From: Rubrivivax sp.
Lineage (GTDB): Bacteria; Pseudomonadota; Gammaproteobacteria; Burkholderiales; Burkholderiaceae_C
NCBI GenBank assembly: GCA_030681795.1
Contig: JAUXRG010000108.1
Span: forward strand, 62,001-126,000
Length of the DNA: 64,000 nt
Direction: 5' to 3'
This document shows, piece by piece, positions 56,677 to 64,000 of the stretch. The notes beneath the pieces are model-generated. The model was given only the letters and a program-made list of their open reading frames with translations. It was not told where the DNA came from and made no database searches. The position numbers were made by a program, and so were the translations under genes. Position 1 is the first letter of the stretch. Each line of letters opens with the position of its first letter.

Positions 56677-59346
56677 ATGCGTGAAGGCCCCGCCACTCTC
56701 GTGCGCCGCGAAGACTATGTCGCGCCGGCGTACTTCATCCGCAGCGCCGAGCTCGGCTTCGACCTCGACCCGGCCAAGACCATCGTCGCCAGCAAGCTGC
56801 GCATCGCGCGCAACACGGCGTTGCCAGCCCAGCCGCTGCGCCTGCAGGGCGAGGGGCTGACGCTGCTGCGCGTGCAGGCCGACGGCCAGAGTGTCTCGTT
56901 TCGCCATGAAGGCGGCGAACTCGTCATCGACAACCCGCCCGAGGCGGACGCTTTCACGCTGGAGATCCGCAACACCTGCGCGCCCGAGAAGAACCTCGAA
57001 CTCTCGGGCCTGTACACCAGCGGCGGCGGCTTCTTCACGCAGTGCGAGGCCGAGGGCTTCCGCCGCATCACCTACTTCCTGGACCGACCCGACGTGATGG
57101 CGGTCTACACCGTGACGCTGCGCGCCGACAAGGCGCGCTGGCCGGTGCTGCTGTCCAATGGCAACCTCGTCGAACAGGGCGAGCTCGAGGGCGGCCGCCA
57201 CTTCGCCAAGTGGCACGACCCCTTCCCCAAGCCGAGCTACCTCTTCGCGCTGGTGGCCGGCAAGCTGGTGGCGCGCGAACAGCGCATCCGCACGCGCGGC
57301 GGCCGCGAACACCTGCTGCAGATCTATGTGCGCCAGGGTGACATGGAAAAGACCGAGCACGCGATGAACTCGCTGGTGGCCTCCGTGGTGTGGGACGAAG
57401 CGCGCTTCGGCCTGGCACTTGACCTGGACCGCTACATGGTCGTGGCGGTCGAGGACTACAACGCCGGAGCGATGGAAAACAAGGGGCTCAACCTCTTCAA
57501 TACCAAGTTCGTGCTGGCCAGCGCGGCGAGCGCCACCGATGCCGACTTCGCGGCCATCGAGAGCGTCGTGGGCCATGAATACTTCCACAACTGGACGGGC
57601 AACCGCATCACCTGCCGCGACTGGTTCCAGCTCTCGCTGAAGGAAGGCTTGACGGTTTTCCGCGACCAGGAATTCAGCATGGACATGGCCGGCTCGGCCT
57701 CGGCCCGTGCCGTCAAGCGCATCGAGGACGTGCGCAAGCTGCGCAGCCTGCAGTTCCCCGAAGACGCCGGCCCCATGGCGCACCCCGTGCGGCCCGACAG
57801 CTATCTGGAGATCAACAATTTCTACACGGCCACGGTGTACGAAAAAGGCGCCGAGGTCGTGCGCATGATGCACACGCTGGTGGGCCGCGAAGGCTTCGCC
57901 AAGGGCCTGGCGCTGTATTTCGAGCGCCACGACGGCCAGGCCGTGACCTGCGACGACTTCGCCCAGGCCATCGCCGATGCCAACCCCGGCAGCGAACTGA
58001 CTGTGCGGCTGGACGCCTTCAAGCGCTGGTACGCCCAGGCCGGCACGCCGCGCGTGACGGCCAGTGGGCAGTACGACGCCGCCGGGCGCCGCTACACCTT
58101 GACGCTGGCCCAGCACAGTGAACCCTCGCCTGGGCAAGCGTTGAAGCAGCCCTTCGTCATCCCCGTGGTCGCCGGCCTGCTGGCCACCGACGGCGGCGCG
58201 CTGGCCGCGCAGCGGCTGCTGGTACTCGACACACCCGAACAGAGCTGGGTCTTCGAGGATGTGGCCACGCCGCCCGTGCCCTCGCTGCTGCGCGGCTTCT
58301 CGGCGCCGGTGCGCCTGGACGATGGCCTGTCCGACGTCGAACGCGTGGTCCTGCTGGCCCACGACAGCGACCCCTTCAACCGCTGGGAAGCCGGCCAGCG
58401 CCTGGTGCTGGCCCGCCTGCTGCGCGCCCTCAACGCCGGCACGGCACCGGTGCTCGGCGACGGCCTGGCGCGCGCCCTGCGCAGCGTGCTGCGCGACCCC
58501 ACTCTCGACCCTGCCTTCAAGGCCCTGGCGCTGGTGGCACCCAGCGAAACCTACATCGCCGAGCAGATCAACCCCAGCGACCCGCAGCGCATTCACACGG
58601 TGCGCGAGCAATGGCGCGCCCTGCTTGCCGAACAACTGCATGCCGACTGGGCCTGGGCCTGGGAGGCCAACCAGGTCAGCGCCGGCTACAGCCCGCTGGC
58701 CGCGCAGGCCGGCCCACGCGCGCTGGCCAACCTGGCGTTGCAGATGCTCTGCCTGCATGCCGTGCGCACGGGCGACGTGACCTGGCCCGGCCGCGCCTAC
58801 CAGCGCTTCAAGGACGCCAGCAATATGACCGACCGGGTCGGCGCCATCAGGGCCTTGACCGACTCGCATTCGCCGCTGGCCGATGCCGCACTCGAGCGTT
58901 TCCATGCGCTGGCCCGTGGCGATGCACTGGTCATGGACAAGTGGTTCGCGCTGCAGGCCAGCGCGCCCGAGCCCGTGCCCGAAGTGCATGGTGAACAGCC
59001 CGGCCGTGCTTTCGCACGCGCCAAGGCACTGCTGCAGCACCCCGACTTCTCCATCAAGAATCCGAATCGCGCGCGCAGCCTGCTCAATACGCTGTTCACG
59101 GCCAACCCGGCGGCTTTCCACCGTGCCGATGCCGCGGGCTACGTGCTATGGGCCGAGCGTCTGCTGGAGGTGGACGCCTTCAACGCCCACGTGGCCGGCC
59201 GCATGGCGCGCGCCATGGACCGCTGGGCCACTCTGGCCGAGCCCTACCGCAGCGCCGCCCGCGAGGCCATCACCCGCGTCGCCGCGCGGCCTGACCTGAG
59301 CAACGACGTGCGCGAGGTCGTCACGCGCGCCCTCGGCCAACCCTGA
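56677..59346 (+). CDS. pepN: Aminopeptidase N (M1 family)
   Basis: An 889-residue cytosolic zinc aminopeptidase. The M1 signatures are intact: the GAMENKGLNLFN exopeptidase motif near residue 265 and the zinc motif HEYFHNWTGNRITCRDW starting at His300. It matches the gammaproteobacterial PepN type in length (about 870) and in the C-terminal alpha-helical domain. ATG at 56677 follows GACAGGAGACC, a good ribosome-binding site. It ends convergent with larA. Confidence 0.96.
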   Translation: MREGPATLVRREDYVAPAYFIRSAELGFDLDPAKTIVASKLRIARNTALPAQPLRLQGEGLTLLRVQADGQSVSFRHEGGELVIDNPPEADAFTLEIRNTCAPEKNLELSGLYTSGGGFFTQCEAEGFRRITYFLDRPDVMAVYTVTLRADKARWPVLLSNGNLVEQGELEGGRHFAKWHDPFPKPSYLFALVAGKLVAREQRIRTRGGREHLLQIYVRQGDMEKTEHAMNSLVASVVWDEARFGLALDLDRYMVVAVEDYNAGAMENKGLNLFNTKFVLASAASATDADFAAIESVVGHEYFHNWTGNRITCRDWFQLSLKEGLTVFRDQEFSMDMAGSASARAVKRIEDVRKLRSLQFPEDAGPMAHPVRPDSYLEINNFYTATVYEKGAEVVRMMHTLVGREGFAKGLALYFERHDGQAVTCDDFAQAIADANPGSELTVRLDAFKRWYAQAGTPRVTASGQYDAAGRRYTLTLAQHSEPSPGQALKQPFVIPVVAGLLATDGGALAAQRLLVLDTPEQSWVFEDVATPPVPSLLRGFSAPVRLDDGLSDVERVVLLAHDSDPFNRWEAGQRLVLARLLRALNAGTAPVLGDGLARALRSVLRDPTLDPAFKALALVAPSETYIAEQINPSDPQRIHTVREQWRALLAEQLHADWAWAWEANQVSAGYSPLAAQAGPRALANLALQMLCLHAVRTGDVTWPGRAYQRFKDASNMTDRVGAIRALTDSHSPLADAALERFHALARGDALVMDKWFALQASAPEPVPEVHGEQPGRAFARAKALLQHPDFSIKNPNRARSLLNTLFTANPAAFHRADAAGYVLWAERLLEVDAFNAHVAGRMARAMDRWATLAEPYRSAAREAITRVAARPDLSNDVREVVTRALGQP

Positions 59347-59355
59347 GCCACGGGA

Positions 59356-59373
59356 CCGGCGCTCACGCGCCGG
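59356..59373. terminator. Hairpin between convergent pepN and larA
   Basis: A seven-base-pair GC stem (59356-59362 with 59367-59373, loop TCAC) between the stop of pepN at 59346 and of larA at 59363, whose stop codon is in the stem loop. It is a plausible shared terminator; no T run on either side. Confidence 0.4.
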
Positions 59374-60655
59374 GGCGGTACTCCGGGACGACATAAGGCC
59401 CCTCGGGAATCACGGCGACGTGCGGGTCGCCGCTGCGCTGCACGCTGGCGCGCACGGCCTGCCTCACCGAGTCGATCTTGTGCACGCCGGTGAGACGTGC
59501 GGAGGCCTCGTCGAGCCCCTGGCTGTATAGGTGCACGCGGCCCGAGCGCATCGGCTTGAGCTGCATCTGCGTCTGCCATTCGTCGATATCGGCAAAGCGC
59601 TTGGCCTGGATGTCGGCCATGAAGCCCTCGGGCCCCAGGCCGAGCAGCCGCTGCTGCGCCTGCACATATTCGATCGAGCCCAGGCCTTCGCCGCACTCGG
59701 ACACGATCAGCAGGTCGCCGCCGGGCGCGAGGATGTCGATCGGCGCCACCATGCCCTTGACCGTCTGGTAGTAGGTCTTGTCCAGCGGGTAGCCCGCGGC
59801 GCTGGTGACCACCGTGGCAAACCTGCGCGCCACCGGCACCACGGCGTAACGGCGGATGAAATCCACCGCCAGCAGATGGCTTTGCACGACCTCGCCGAAG
59901 TTCACGAACGACAGGTTGCGGTGCTCGTCGATGACCGTATTCAGGGCCAGCACATGGCCGAGCTTGCGGATGATCTCGAGCTGCTCCTCATGCAAGGGGT
60001 TGCCATCGAGCACGCAATTCGCGGCGCGCGGATCGGCCATGAAGCGCGCGCTGTGGAAGGTGGTGATGGTGTCCTGGTGCGCCACGCCCGGGGCGACGAC
60101 CTTGCGCCCGCCGGAGTAGCCGGCCATGAAGTGCGGCTCGACCAGGCCGGTGGCGACGCGCACATCGGCCTGCACGAAGCGCCGGTCGAGCTTCACCGGC
60201 GTGCCGCGCGCGGTGGGGCCCAGATCGACATGGTCGGCGTCGTTGCGTGCAAAGTGATTCAGCACCTGCACGGTCTGCATGACCCAGGCGTCGCCCACCA
60301 GTTCGGCCAGCTCGTCGCCTTCGTTGGGCCGGTGCAAGCCGGTGGCAACGAGCACGGTGATGCCCTCGGCAGGGATGCCTGCATCCATCAACTGCCGAAC
60401 CAGCAGCGGCAGGAACAAACCGTTGGGCACCGGGCGCGTGATGTCGCACACCAGGATGCAGGCGCTCTTCGCGCCGCGCGCCTCCTCGGCGAGTGGCCGC
60501 GCACCCACCGGCTGCGCCAGCGCCGCGCGCACGGCCGCCACCGGGTCGGCGAGCAGCGGCATCTCGGGCTTGCGGATCACGGTCACCTCCCAGGCCGGGT
60601 CCAGCTCCAGGCGGTAATTGCCTTTGCCGTATCTCAGGTCGATGTGCACTGCCAT
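59363..60655 (-). CDS. larA: LarA-family nickel-pincer-dependent racemase
   Basis: A 430-residue enzyme of the LarA family, which uses a covalently bound nickel pincer nucleotide for lactate or other 2-hydroxyacid racemisation. The Lys that carries the cofactor is in YSGGRKVVAPG, and His residues in TGLHRPNEGDE and TITTFHSARF fit the metal and acid-base positions. ATG at 60655 lies five bases from a six-copy 10-base repeat upstream. The neighbouring cofactor genes support function, but LarA paralogues act on several 2-hydroxyacids, so the exact substrate is open. Confidence 0.88.
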   Translation of the reverse strand: MAVHIDLRYGKGNYRLELDPAWEVTVIRKPEMPLLADPVAAVRAALAQPVGARPLAEEARGAKSACILVCDITRPVPNGLFLPLLVRQLMDAGIPAEGITVLVATGLHRPNEGDELAELVGDAWVMQTVQVLNHFARNDADHVDLGPTARGTPVKLDRRFVQADVRVATGLVEPHFMAGYSGGRKVVAPGVAHQDTITTFHSARFMADPRAANCVLDGNPLHEEQLEIIRKLGHVLALNTVIDEHRNLSFVNFGEVVQSHLLAVDFIRRYAVVPVARRFATVVTSAAGYPLDKTYYQTVKGMVAPIDILAPGGDLLIVSECGEGLGSIEYVQAQQRLLGLGPEGFMADIQAKRFADIDEWQTQMQLKPMRSGRVHLYSQGLDEASARLTGVHKIDSVRQAVRASVQRSGDPHVAVIPEGPYVVPEYRPGA

Positions 60656-60660
60656 ATCTC

Positions 60661-60720
60661 CGCTGCCTTCCGCTGCCTTCCGCTGTCTTCCGTTGCCTTG
60701 CGCTGCCTTGCGTTGCCTTG
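60661..60720. repeat. Six tandem 10-base repeats before the larA start codon
   Basis: Six contiguous units, phase-perfect, of the type CGCTGCCTTC with variants at two or three positions (last three end in G). On the larA sense strand each unit reads as purine-rich GAAGGCAGCG, giving repeated Shine-Dalgarno-like GGAAGG. The last unit ends five bases before ATG 60655, so the tract forms most of the 93-base gap between larB and larA. Confidence 0.9.
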
Positions 60721-60748
60721 CGCCGCAAGCCGGATTCTCCTGCGCGAC

Positions 60749-61498
60749 TCAGGACCGCGGCGCGAAGGCGTGCAACATGCGCAGCGCCGTGCAGGCGGCG
60801 CCATAGCCGTTGTCGATATTGACCACCGCCAGGCCCGGCGCGCAGCTGGCCAGCATCGCGTGGAGCGCGGTGCGCCCGCCGCAAGCGACCCCGTAGCCCA
60901 CCGAGGTGGGCAATCCGATCACACAGCTGCGCACCAGCCCGCCCACCACGCTCAAGAGCGCGGCGTCCATGCCGGCGGCGACGATCAATATCGGGAAACG
61001 GCGGATCTCCTCCAGCCGATCGGTCAAGCGCCACAGCCCGGCCACGCCGACGTCATGGAACTCCGCAGCCGGCTCGCCGTACCAGGCCAGCGTGCGCTGG
61101 GCTTCGCGCGCGGCGGGCAGGTCCGAGGTGCCGGCGGAGAGGATGGCCACGCGCGTGTCGGCCTCGCCCGCAGGCGGCCGCGCCGCACCGAAATAGGCGC
61201 TGCGCGAGAGCGGGTCGTAGTCCAGCGCCGCGCGAACGGTGACGGGAAGCGCATCCAGCTGCTGCGCAGACAGACGCGTGAGCAACAGCCCCACACCGCG
61301 CTCCTGCGCCTGGCCGAGGATGGCCTCGATCTGGCCGGCGCTCTTGCCGGCGCAGAAGATCGCCTCGTCCAGGCCGACGCGCTCGGCTCGGTTCAGGTCG
61401 AGACGCACTTCAGGGCTGCTCACGGGTGCACCCTTGGGCCTGCGGCCCTGTCCCGCCAAGCGGGAATGAGCCCCTTCGGGCGGCCGGGCGGGGCTCAT
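60749..61498 (-). CDS. larB: LarB, nickel-pincer cofactor biosynthesis carboxylase
   Basis: A 249-residue enzyme that carboxylates nicotinic acid adenine dinucleotide and hydrolyses it to start pincer cofactor synthesis. The Rossmann-like core VAILSAGTSDLPAAREA and the AAGMDAALLSVVGGLVRSCVIGLPTSVGYG active-site segment are clear. Two starts are possible: ATG 61498, overlapping the larE stop by four bases, or GTG 61423, at which typical sequence begins (VSSPEVRLDLN). The longer form adds about 25 residues encoded by a hairpin element. Confidence 0.9.
   Translation of the reverse strand: MSPARPPEGAHSRLAGQGRRPKGAPVSSPEVRLDLNRAERVGLDEAIFCAGKSAGQIEAILGQAQERGVGLLLTRLSAQQLDALPVTVRAALDYDPLSRSAYFGAARPPAGEADTRVAILSAGTSDLPAAREAQRTLAWYGEPAAEFHDVGVAGLWRLTDRLEEIRRFPILIVAAGMDAALLSVVGGLVRSCVIGLPTSVGYGVACGGRTALHAMLASCAPGLAVVNIDNGYGAACTALRMLHAFAPRS
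61424..61498. repeat. GC-rich hairpin element between larE and larB
   Basis: It contains a stem TCCCGC/GCGGGA (61451-61465), and an inverted repeat GAGCCCC (61468-61474) with GGGGCTC (61490-61496). The element supplies both the larE stop codon and the overlapping larB ATG. It differs in sequence from the element in ybaK but has the same general look of extragenic GC-rich repeats. Confidence 0.5.
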
Positions 61499-62325
61499 AT
61501 ACGGCTCTCGTCGCCACGGACCAGGAACGCACTGCCATTTCGGTAGGGCGCAAAACTCACTGCCCGTGCCAGCCCGGCGTGTGCGAAGAGGCCACGGACC
61601 TCTTCAGCCAATTCGGCACGCCGTGCGGCCCCGACAGCCTCCAGCGTGGCCGCATCAAGCTCCAGCACCACGCCGGTGGCGCGCACGCGGCAGCGCACCG
61701 TGCGGGCGGCCAGCGCCGCACCCACCAGGCGCTCGCTCGCATGCACCAGTGCCAGGGTGGCGGCGTCGATGCCGATTCCGGTTTCGACACGGCTGGCCAG
61801 GCAAGGCGCTGCGGGCAGTTCGGCCACGCTGCCCAGGCCCAGCACGCGCGCCATGGCGCGCACCATGGCCTTGTCCGCACCGATTTCGACAAAGGGATGG
61901 CGCACGCCCTGCTCGCTCGCGGCGCGCAAGCCGGGGCGGTACTCGCCCAGGTCGTCGAGGTTGGTGCCGGAGACAACTTGCACCCCGGTGCGCGCACGGA
62001 TCGCCGCGTACAGGCTGGTCTTGCAGTGAAAGCAGCGATCGACCGGATTGGCCAGGTACTCGGTGCGGGCGAATTCGCCCGCGTCGAAGACCTCCAGGCG
62101 CCAGCCCCGCGCGTGGGCCATGTCCTTCACGCGCGCCGTCGCCTCGGCCGGCACGGCCGGCGACTGCGCGTGGTACATGGTCGCCCGACACCCGCGTGCC
62201 GCGTGGGCCACGGCCGCCAGGGTCAGGCTGTCCACGCCGCCCGAAAGCGCCACGCCGATTTCGTCGACCGCAGCGAGCCACGTTTCGAGCTCGCGCAGCT
62301 GGGTGCGTGCTGCGCTACTCTCCAT
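61495..62325 (-). CDS. larE: LarE, ATP-dependent sulfur-insertion enzyme of the pincer cofactor
   Basis: A 276-residue PP-loop enzyme that adenylates the pincer precursor and installs sulfur. The PP-loop is VALSGGVDSLTL (residues 25-36). Three cysteines are in positions of interest: Cys98 and Cys101 in DRCFHCK and Cys175 in APCLASR. LarE from some organisms loses one Cys sulfur as a sacrificial donor; those with three Cys can instead use an iron-sulfur cluster, and this protein belongs to the three-Cys type. It overlaps larC by 11 bases and larB by four. Confidence 0.92.
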   Translation of the reverse strand: MESSAARTQLRELETWLAAVDEIGVALSGGVDSLTLAAVAHAARGCRATMYHAQSPAVPAEATARVKDMAHARGWRLEVFDAGEFARTEYLANPVDRCFHCKTSLYAAIRARTGVQVVSGTNLDDLGEYRPGLRAASEQGVRHPFVEIGADKAMVRAMARVLGLGSVAELPAAPCLASRVETGIGIDAATLALVHASERLVGAALAARTVRCRVRATGVVLELDAATLEAVGAARRAELAEEVRGLFAHAGLARAVSFAPYRNGSAFLVRGDESRI

Positions 62326-63541
62326 ATTCGTCCTGCATCCCGAGTGCCGCGGCTTCGCTGGCGCGGCGCAGTGCCTCCCGGGCGCTGCGAGCCCCAGCCT
62401 CGCGCAGGTCGTCGCTCTCGGCCTTGGCGCTGAAAGTGCCGTCGGGCCGGCGTGCGACCTTCACGCGCACCGCCCGGCCGTCCGCGCCGGTGATGATCGT
62501 CTCGTGGCGCGCCAGCACGTGCCGCGCCACGAGCTGGTGCCGCACACCCAGCGTGGTGGTTTCGGCAAAGCACGCGGCGACGACGGCATCGAGCCGCAGT
62601 GGTTCGGCCAGCACCTGCACCTGGGTGGCCATGCGGCCCTTCTTGCCGAACACCGGGCTTTGCACCACGTCGAGCACACCGCGGCAGGCGCGAAGCCGCT
62701 CCAGGCCCTGGGACAGATCCTCGGCGGTCTGGTCATCGACTTCGAAGGCCAGCAGCGCGACTTCATCGGCCAGCGGCGTCGGCGTCGGCGTCGTGTCGAA
62801 GGCGAGCACGCGCAAGACGTTGGGCGTACCGGGCCACTTGCGCGTGCCAAAACCCAGGCCCGAAGCGCCGAGCCGCCCCGGCGGCGGCCCCACGCCGGAA
62901 GTGCAATCCAGATGGCGCAGGATCGCCGCGCCGGTAGGGGTGACGCGTTCTCCGGGCAAGGCATCGTCAAAGAACGCAAAACCCTTGAGCAGCTCGACCA
63001 CCGCCGGTGCGGGCACCGGCAGCGCACCATGGGCGGTATGCACGCGGCCGGAGCCCAGCGGCAGCGCGCCGACCGACCAGGTGGCGGGCTGCAGTGTCTC
63101 GATGATCCAGGCCGCGCCGACGATATCGGCGATCGAGTCCAGCGCGCCCACCTCGTGGAACTCCACTTCGTCCACGGTCACGCCGTGCACCTTGGCTTCG
63201 GCCTGTGCCAGCACGGCGAAGATGGCCTGCGCTCGCGCGGCCACCGCGGCATCCAGGCCCATGGCGGCAATCGAAGCGCAAACTGCGGCCAGCCCGACAT
63301 GGTCGTGCGGGTGGCGCTGTGCGCCTGGCGCATTCGGCTCGGCGGGCAGGCTGAGATCGAAACGACGCCCGCTCAGGACGCCATCGTTGTGCTCCAGCAC
63401 TGCGCAATGCGTGCCTGGCGGCAGGCCGGCCTTGCCCAGCGTGGCTTGCAGCCCCGCGCCGAGCTCGGGGTAGGCATCCAGCAGCGCCGCGATGAACATG
63501 TCGCCGGCGATGCCGCCGACCGGATCGAGGTGGATGTGCAT
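62315..63541 (-). CDS. larC: LarC, nickel insertase for the pincer cofactor (single reading frame)
   Basis: A 408-residue protein that inserts nickel into the pincer cofactor using CTP. Family parts: HLDPVGGIAGDMFIAALLDA at the N-terminus, HDHVGLAAV with metal-binding His, the VEFHEVGALDSIADIVG segment and KGRMATQVQVLAEP in the C-terminal domain. In Lactiplantibacillus plantarum larC is split in two frames joined by a programmed shift, while here the frame is continuous. ATG 63541 (MHIHLDPVGG) is chosen; an in-frame extension upstream crosses the tmRNA terminator. It is the first gene of the cluster. Confidence 0.93.
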   Translation of the reverse strand: MHIHLDPVGGIAGDMFIAALLDAYPELGAGLQATLGKAGLPPGTHCAVLEHNDGVLSGRRFDLSLPAEPNAPGAQRHPHDHVGLAAVCASIAAMGLDAAVAARAQAIFAVLAQAEAKVHGVTVDEVEFHEVGALDSIADIVGAAWIIETLQPATWSVGALPLGSGRVHTAHGALPVPAPAVVELLKGFAFFDDALPGERVTPTGAAILRHLDCTSGVGPPPGRLGASGLGFGTRKWPGTPNVLRVLAFDTTPTPTPLADEVALLAFEVDDQTAEDLSQGLERLRACRGVLDVVQSPVFGKKGRMATQVQVLAEPLRLDAVVAACFAETTTLGVRHQLVARHVLARHETIITGADGRAVRVKVARRPDGTFSAKAESDDLREAGARSAREALRRASEAAALGMQDEYGE

Positions 63542-63618
63542 GGGCGCAGGACGAAGCCGGGCGGAAGAATGACTTGGTAGGCGCGGATCGTGACCCTGGA
63601 CGGGAGACGCGATCAAGC

Positions 63619-63649
63619 AAAAAAGAGCCCCAACTGCGAACAGTTGGGG
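63619..63649 (-). terminator. Rho-independent terminator of ssrA
   Basis: On the minus strand, stem CCCCAACTG, loop TTCG, CAGTTGGGG (63628-63649) is followed by CTCTTTTTT (A run 63619-63624 on the plus strand). Nine-base-pair stem with a stable tetraloop and T run: a classic intrinsic terminator, 11 bases beyond the tmRNA 3' end. Confidence 0.93.
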
Positions 63650-63659
63650 TTTCGATAAA

Positions 63660-64000
63660 TGGTGGATCCGGGGGGAATCGAACCCCCGTCCGCAAGCCAT
63701 CGCCGGCCGGTTCTACATGCGTAGCTGTCTGATTTGGATTTGAGGGCCCTGGTCGCGCAGCAGCACGCTACCCTGGCCCCGAGTCATTTGGTTTTAGGCC
63801 CGCAACGAATGACACGCTGCAGGACGAGCCAATGTGTATGACCTCGCAGCCTTCGGGTATTACCCCTCAGGCCCAGCCCATCGGCCAACTGTTGCGAGGC
63901 TCACCGGTTTTAAGCGGCGAGGGCGTACGAAGTATCGTTCGCAGTTACTTTGTTTCCAGTGGATTTACGAGCGAACTGGTGCTCGGCATGCCCCGTACCG
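63660..64000 (-). ncRNA. ssrA: tmRNA (ssrA), 3' part; 5' end outside the window
   Basis: On the minus strand the 3' end forms the tRNA-like T arm and acceptor (GGGGGTTCGATTCCCCC and GGATCCACCA, the CCA encoded at 63660-63662). The tag-coding frame is at 63910-63942, GCG AAC GAT to TAA, giving the degradation tag ANDTSYALAA. About 341 bases of the RNA lie inside the window; the 5' acceptor half is beyond base 64000. Its role is to rescue stalled ribosomes. Confidence 0.96.

Noticed and set aside
55534..59121. A 1195-codon open frame on the minus strand opposite prfB and pepN
   Set aside because: It is the antisense shadow expected in GC-rich codon-biased DNA; its translation is low-complexity in Arg, Gly, His and Ala, while the opposite strand encodes clear PepN and RF2.
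63542..63700. N-terminal extension of LarC upstream of 63541
   Set aside because: It runs through the ssrA terminator and the tmRNA 3' end; conserved LarC sequence begins at MHIHLDPVGG.

Overview
The window is GC-rich, densely coded chromosomal DNA from a beta-proteobacterium, most likely order Burkholderiales and probably Comamonadaceae or a close relative. The grounds are an orphan Bug-type (TctC) solute receptor, a small Trp-rich protein of the TIGR04438 type, adjacent aat and bpt genes, and GC-rich hairpin elements of the kind scattered through Comamonadaceae genomes. The family placement is inference. I see no rRNA, prophage or insertion sequence.

Layout. 1-3.4 kb: a flavodoxin-like protein, a DUF599 membrane protein, a Bug receptor and a core-MetE-type protein. 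3.5-12.9 kb: a hybrid sensor kinase, a Dcp-like M3 peptidase, a coiled-coil secreted protein, yaeQ, a prolyl oligopeptidase and the N-degron pair aat/bpt. 12.9-15.7 kb: a NUDIX-MBL fusion coupled to an alpha-methylacyl-CoA racemase. 15.7-21.9 kb: a six-gene signalling operon on the minus strand (sensor kinase, three receiver proteins including HD-GYP and EAL outputs, an HDOD protein and a 64-residue protein). 22-31 kb: tRNA-Val, dnaQ, lgt, ilvD, a cytochrome c, acs, a YqhA-type protein, class I fumarase and a YciO-like protein. 31.2-32.8 kb: two unrecognised genes forming a small accessory patch. 33-37.1 kb: a minus-strand group murA-like, ybaK, plsY, ridA, then an aldo/keto reductase. 37.2-41.3 kb: a proline-rich protein, an acyl-CoA synthetase, a degenerate HD-GYP protein and a GNAT acetyltransferase.

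41.4-52.3 kb is a complete type I-E CRISPR-Cas locus: cas3, casA, casB, casC, casD, casE, cas1, cas2, and a 21-repeat array with twenty 32-base spacers. A predicted toxin-antitoxin pair (UPF0175 antitoxin, DUF3368/PIN toxin) sits inside the operon between casE and cas1, and the cas1 start codon overlaps the toxin stop codon. A 42-base perfect palindrome closes the array.

52.4-59.3 kb: an alpha/beta hydrolase, a probable nitric-oxide response operon (DUF2249, nnrS, Rrf2/NsrR-like regulator), prfB with its programmed +1 frameshift, and pepN. 59.3-63.5 kb: a compact minus-strand larC-larE-larB-larA cluster that makes the nickel-pincer cofactor and a LarA-family racemase. Six 10-base repeats directly precede the larA start. 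The window ends inside ssrA (tmRNA) on the minus strand.

The observations I rate highest are the toxin-antitoxin pair embedded in and coupled to the cas operon, the tandem repeat that forms the larA translation start region, the multi-receiver signalling operon, and dispersed GC-rich elements that appear to supply N-terminal extensions to YbaK and LarB.
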